Both the position numbers and the translations under genes were made by a program. Below, piece by piece: positions 6,226 through 6,293 of a stretch of 6,293 nt of DNA. Below the pieces are notes generated by a model. The model had not been told where the DNA came from and did no database searches. It was given only the letters and a program-made list of their open reading frames with translations. Location: the NCBI GenBank assembly GCA_027057985.1, contig JALUTJ010000066.1, positions 1 to 6,293 of the forward strand, read 5' to 3'. Position 1 is the first letter of the stretch. Every line of letters starts with the position of its first letter. This DNA comes from Chromatiales bacterium. GTDB taxonomy: Bacteria; Pseudomonadota; Gammaproteobacteria; UBA6429; Thiohalophilaceae.

Positions 6226-6293
6226 TTACAAATAATCTCGCCAGAAATCAGGCCGGGTATCACGACAGCCATGAGGCAGTTGCTGGTAACGAT
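6226..6293 (-). CDS. C-terminal fragment of an unidentified minus-strand gene
   Basis: On the minus strand a frame enters at the window edge, runs for 21 codons and stops at TAA (complement of 6226-6228). The peptide ends LPHGCRDTRPDFWRDYL. Its mix of charged and aromatic residues and ordinary codons looks like a genuine protein C-terminus. The frame also ends just where the repeat-derived sequence begins. I do not recognise the family. If real, the gene is convergent with moeB and the repeat array fills the space between their 3' ends. A competing minus-strand frame across the same bases is also open, so the call is tentative. Confidence 0.4.
   Translation of the reverse strand, partial: RYQQLPHGCRDTRPDFWRDYL

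Noticed and set aside
1..6293. Defence, toxin-antitoxin, prophage or transposase genes, or a new protein system
   Set aside because: Every long gene belongs to a well-known family with intact motifs, and no mobile or defence protein is seen. The only unexplained structure is the repeat array after moeB.

Overview
The window looks like ordinary chromosomal DNA from a gammaproteobacterium of moderate GC content. This is inferred from the GatCAB, Hsp33 and MoeB/ThiF-type proteins, which I recognised by eye without database comparison. All complete genes lie on the + strand, are densely packed and look intact.

Region 1 (1-3111) is the end of a gatC-gatA-gatB cluster. It encodes the heterotrimeric amidotransferase that converts misacylated Glu-tRNA(Gln) and/or Asp-tRNA(Asn) to the correct amidated forms. 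Only the last 17 codons of gatC are present. A 103-bp gap with a small GC-rich hairpin separates gatC from gatA. gatB is followed by an imperfect terminator-like hairpin.

Region 2 (3112-5975) is a probable three-gene operon. It encodes a membrane-bound diguanylate cyclase with about six N-terminal membrane segments and a GGEEF domain with a complete allosteric I-site, the redox-switched chaperone Hsp33 (hslO), and a MoeB/ThiF-type adenylyltransferase. The gaps between genes are only 7 and 2 nt. The cyclase probably starts at TTG. A 6-bp inverted repeat lies in the leader.

Region 3 (5976-6293) is the most unusual part. Just after moeB is a tandem array in which two related half-units (47 and 46 bp) alternate to make a 93-bp higher-order unit. 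There are two full 93-bp units and a truncated third. The third runs into a strong REP-like palindrome with a GGTTAGGATGAGGGG tail. The array is stop-free in the moeB reading frame for 81 codons after the moeB stop. In another register it forms a chain of four overlapping or abutting mini-ORFs, each behind an AGGGA motif. The last 66 bp read convincingly as the C-terminus of an unidentified minus-strand gene, so the array would sit between convergent genes.

I see no defence system, prophage, transposase, CRISPR array or RNA gene, and no convincing new protein system. The repeat array is the main item worth a second look.
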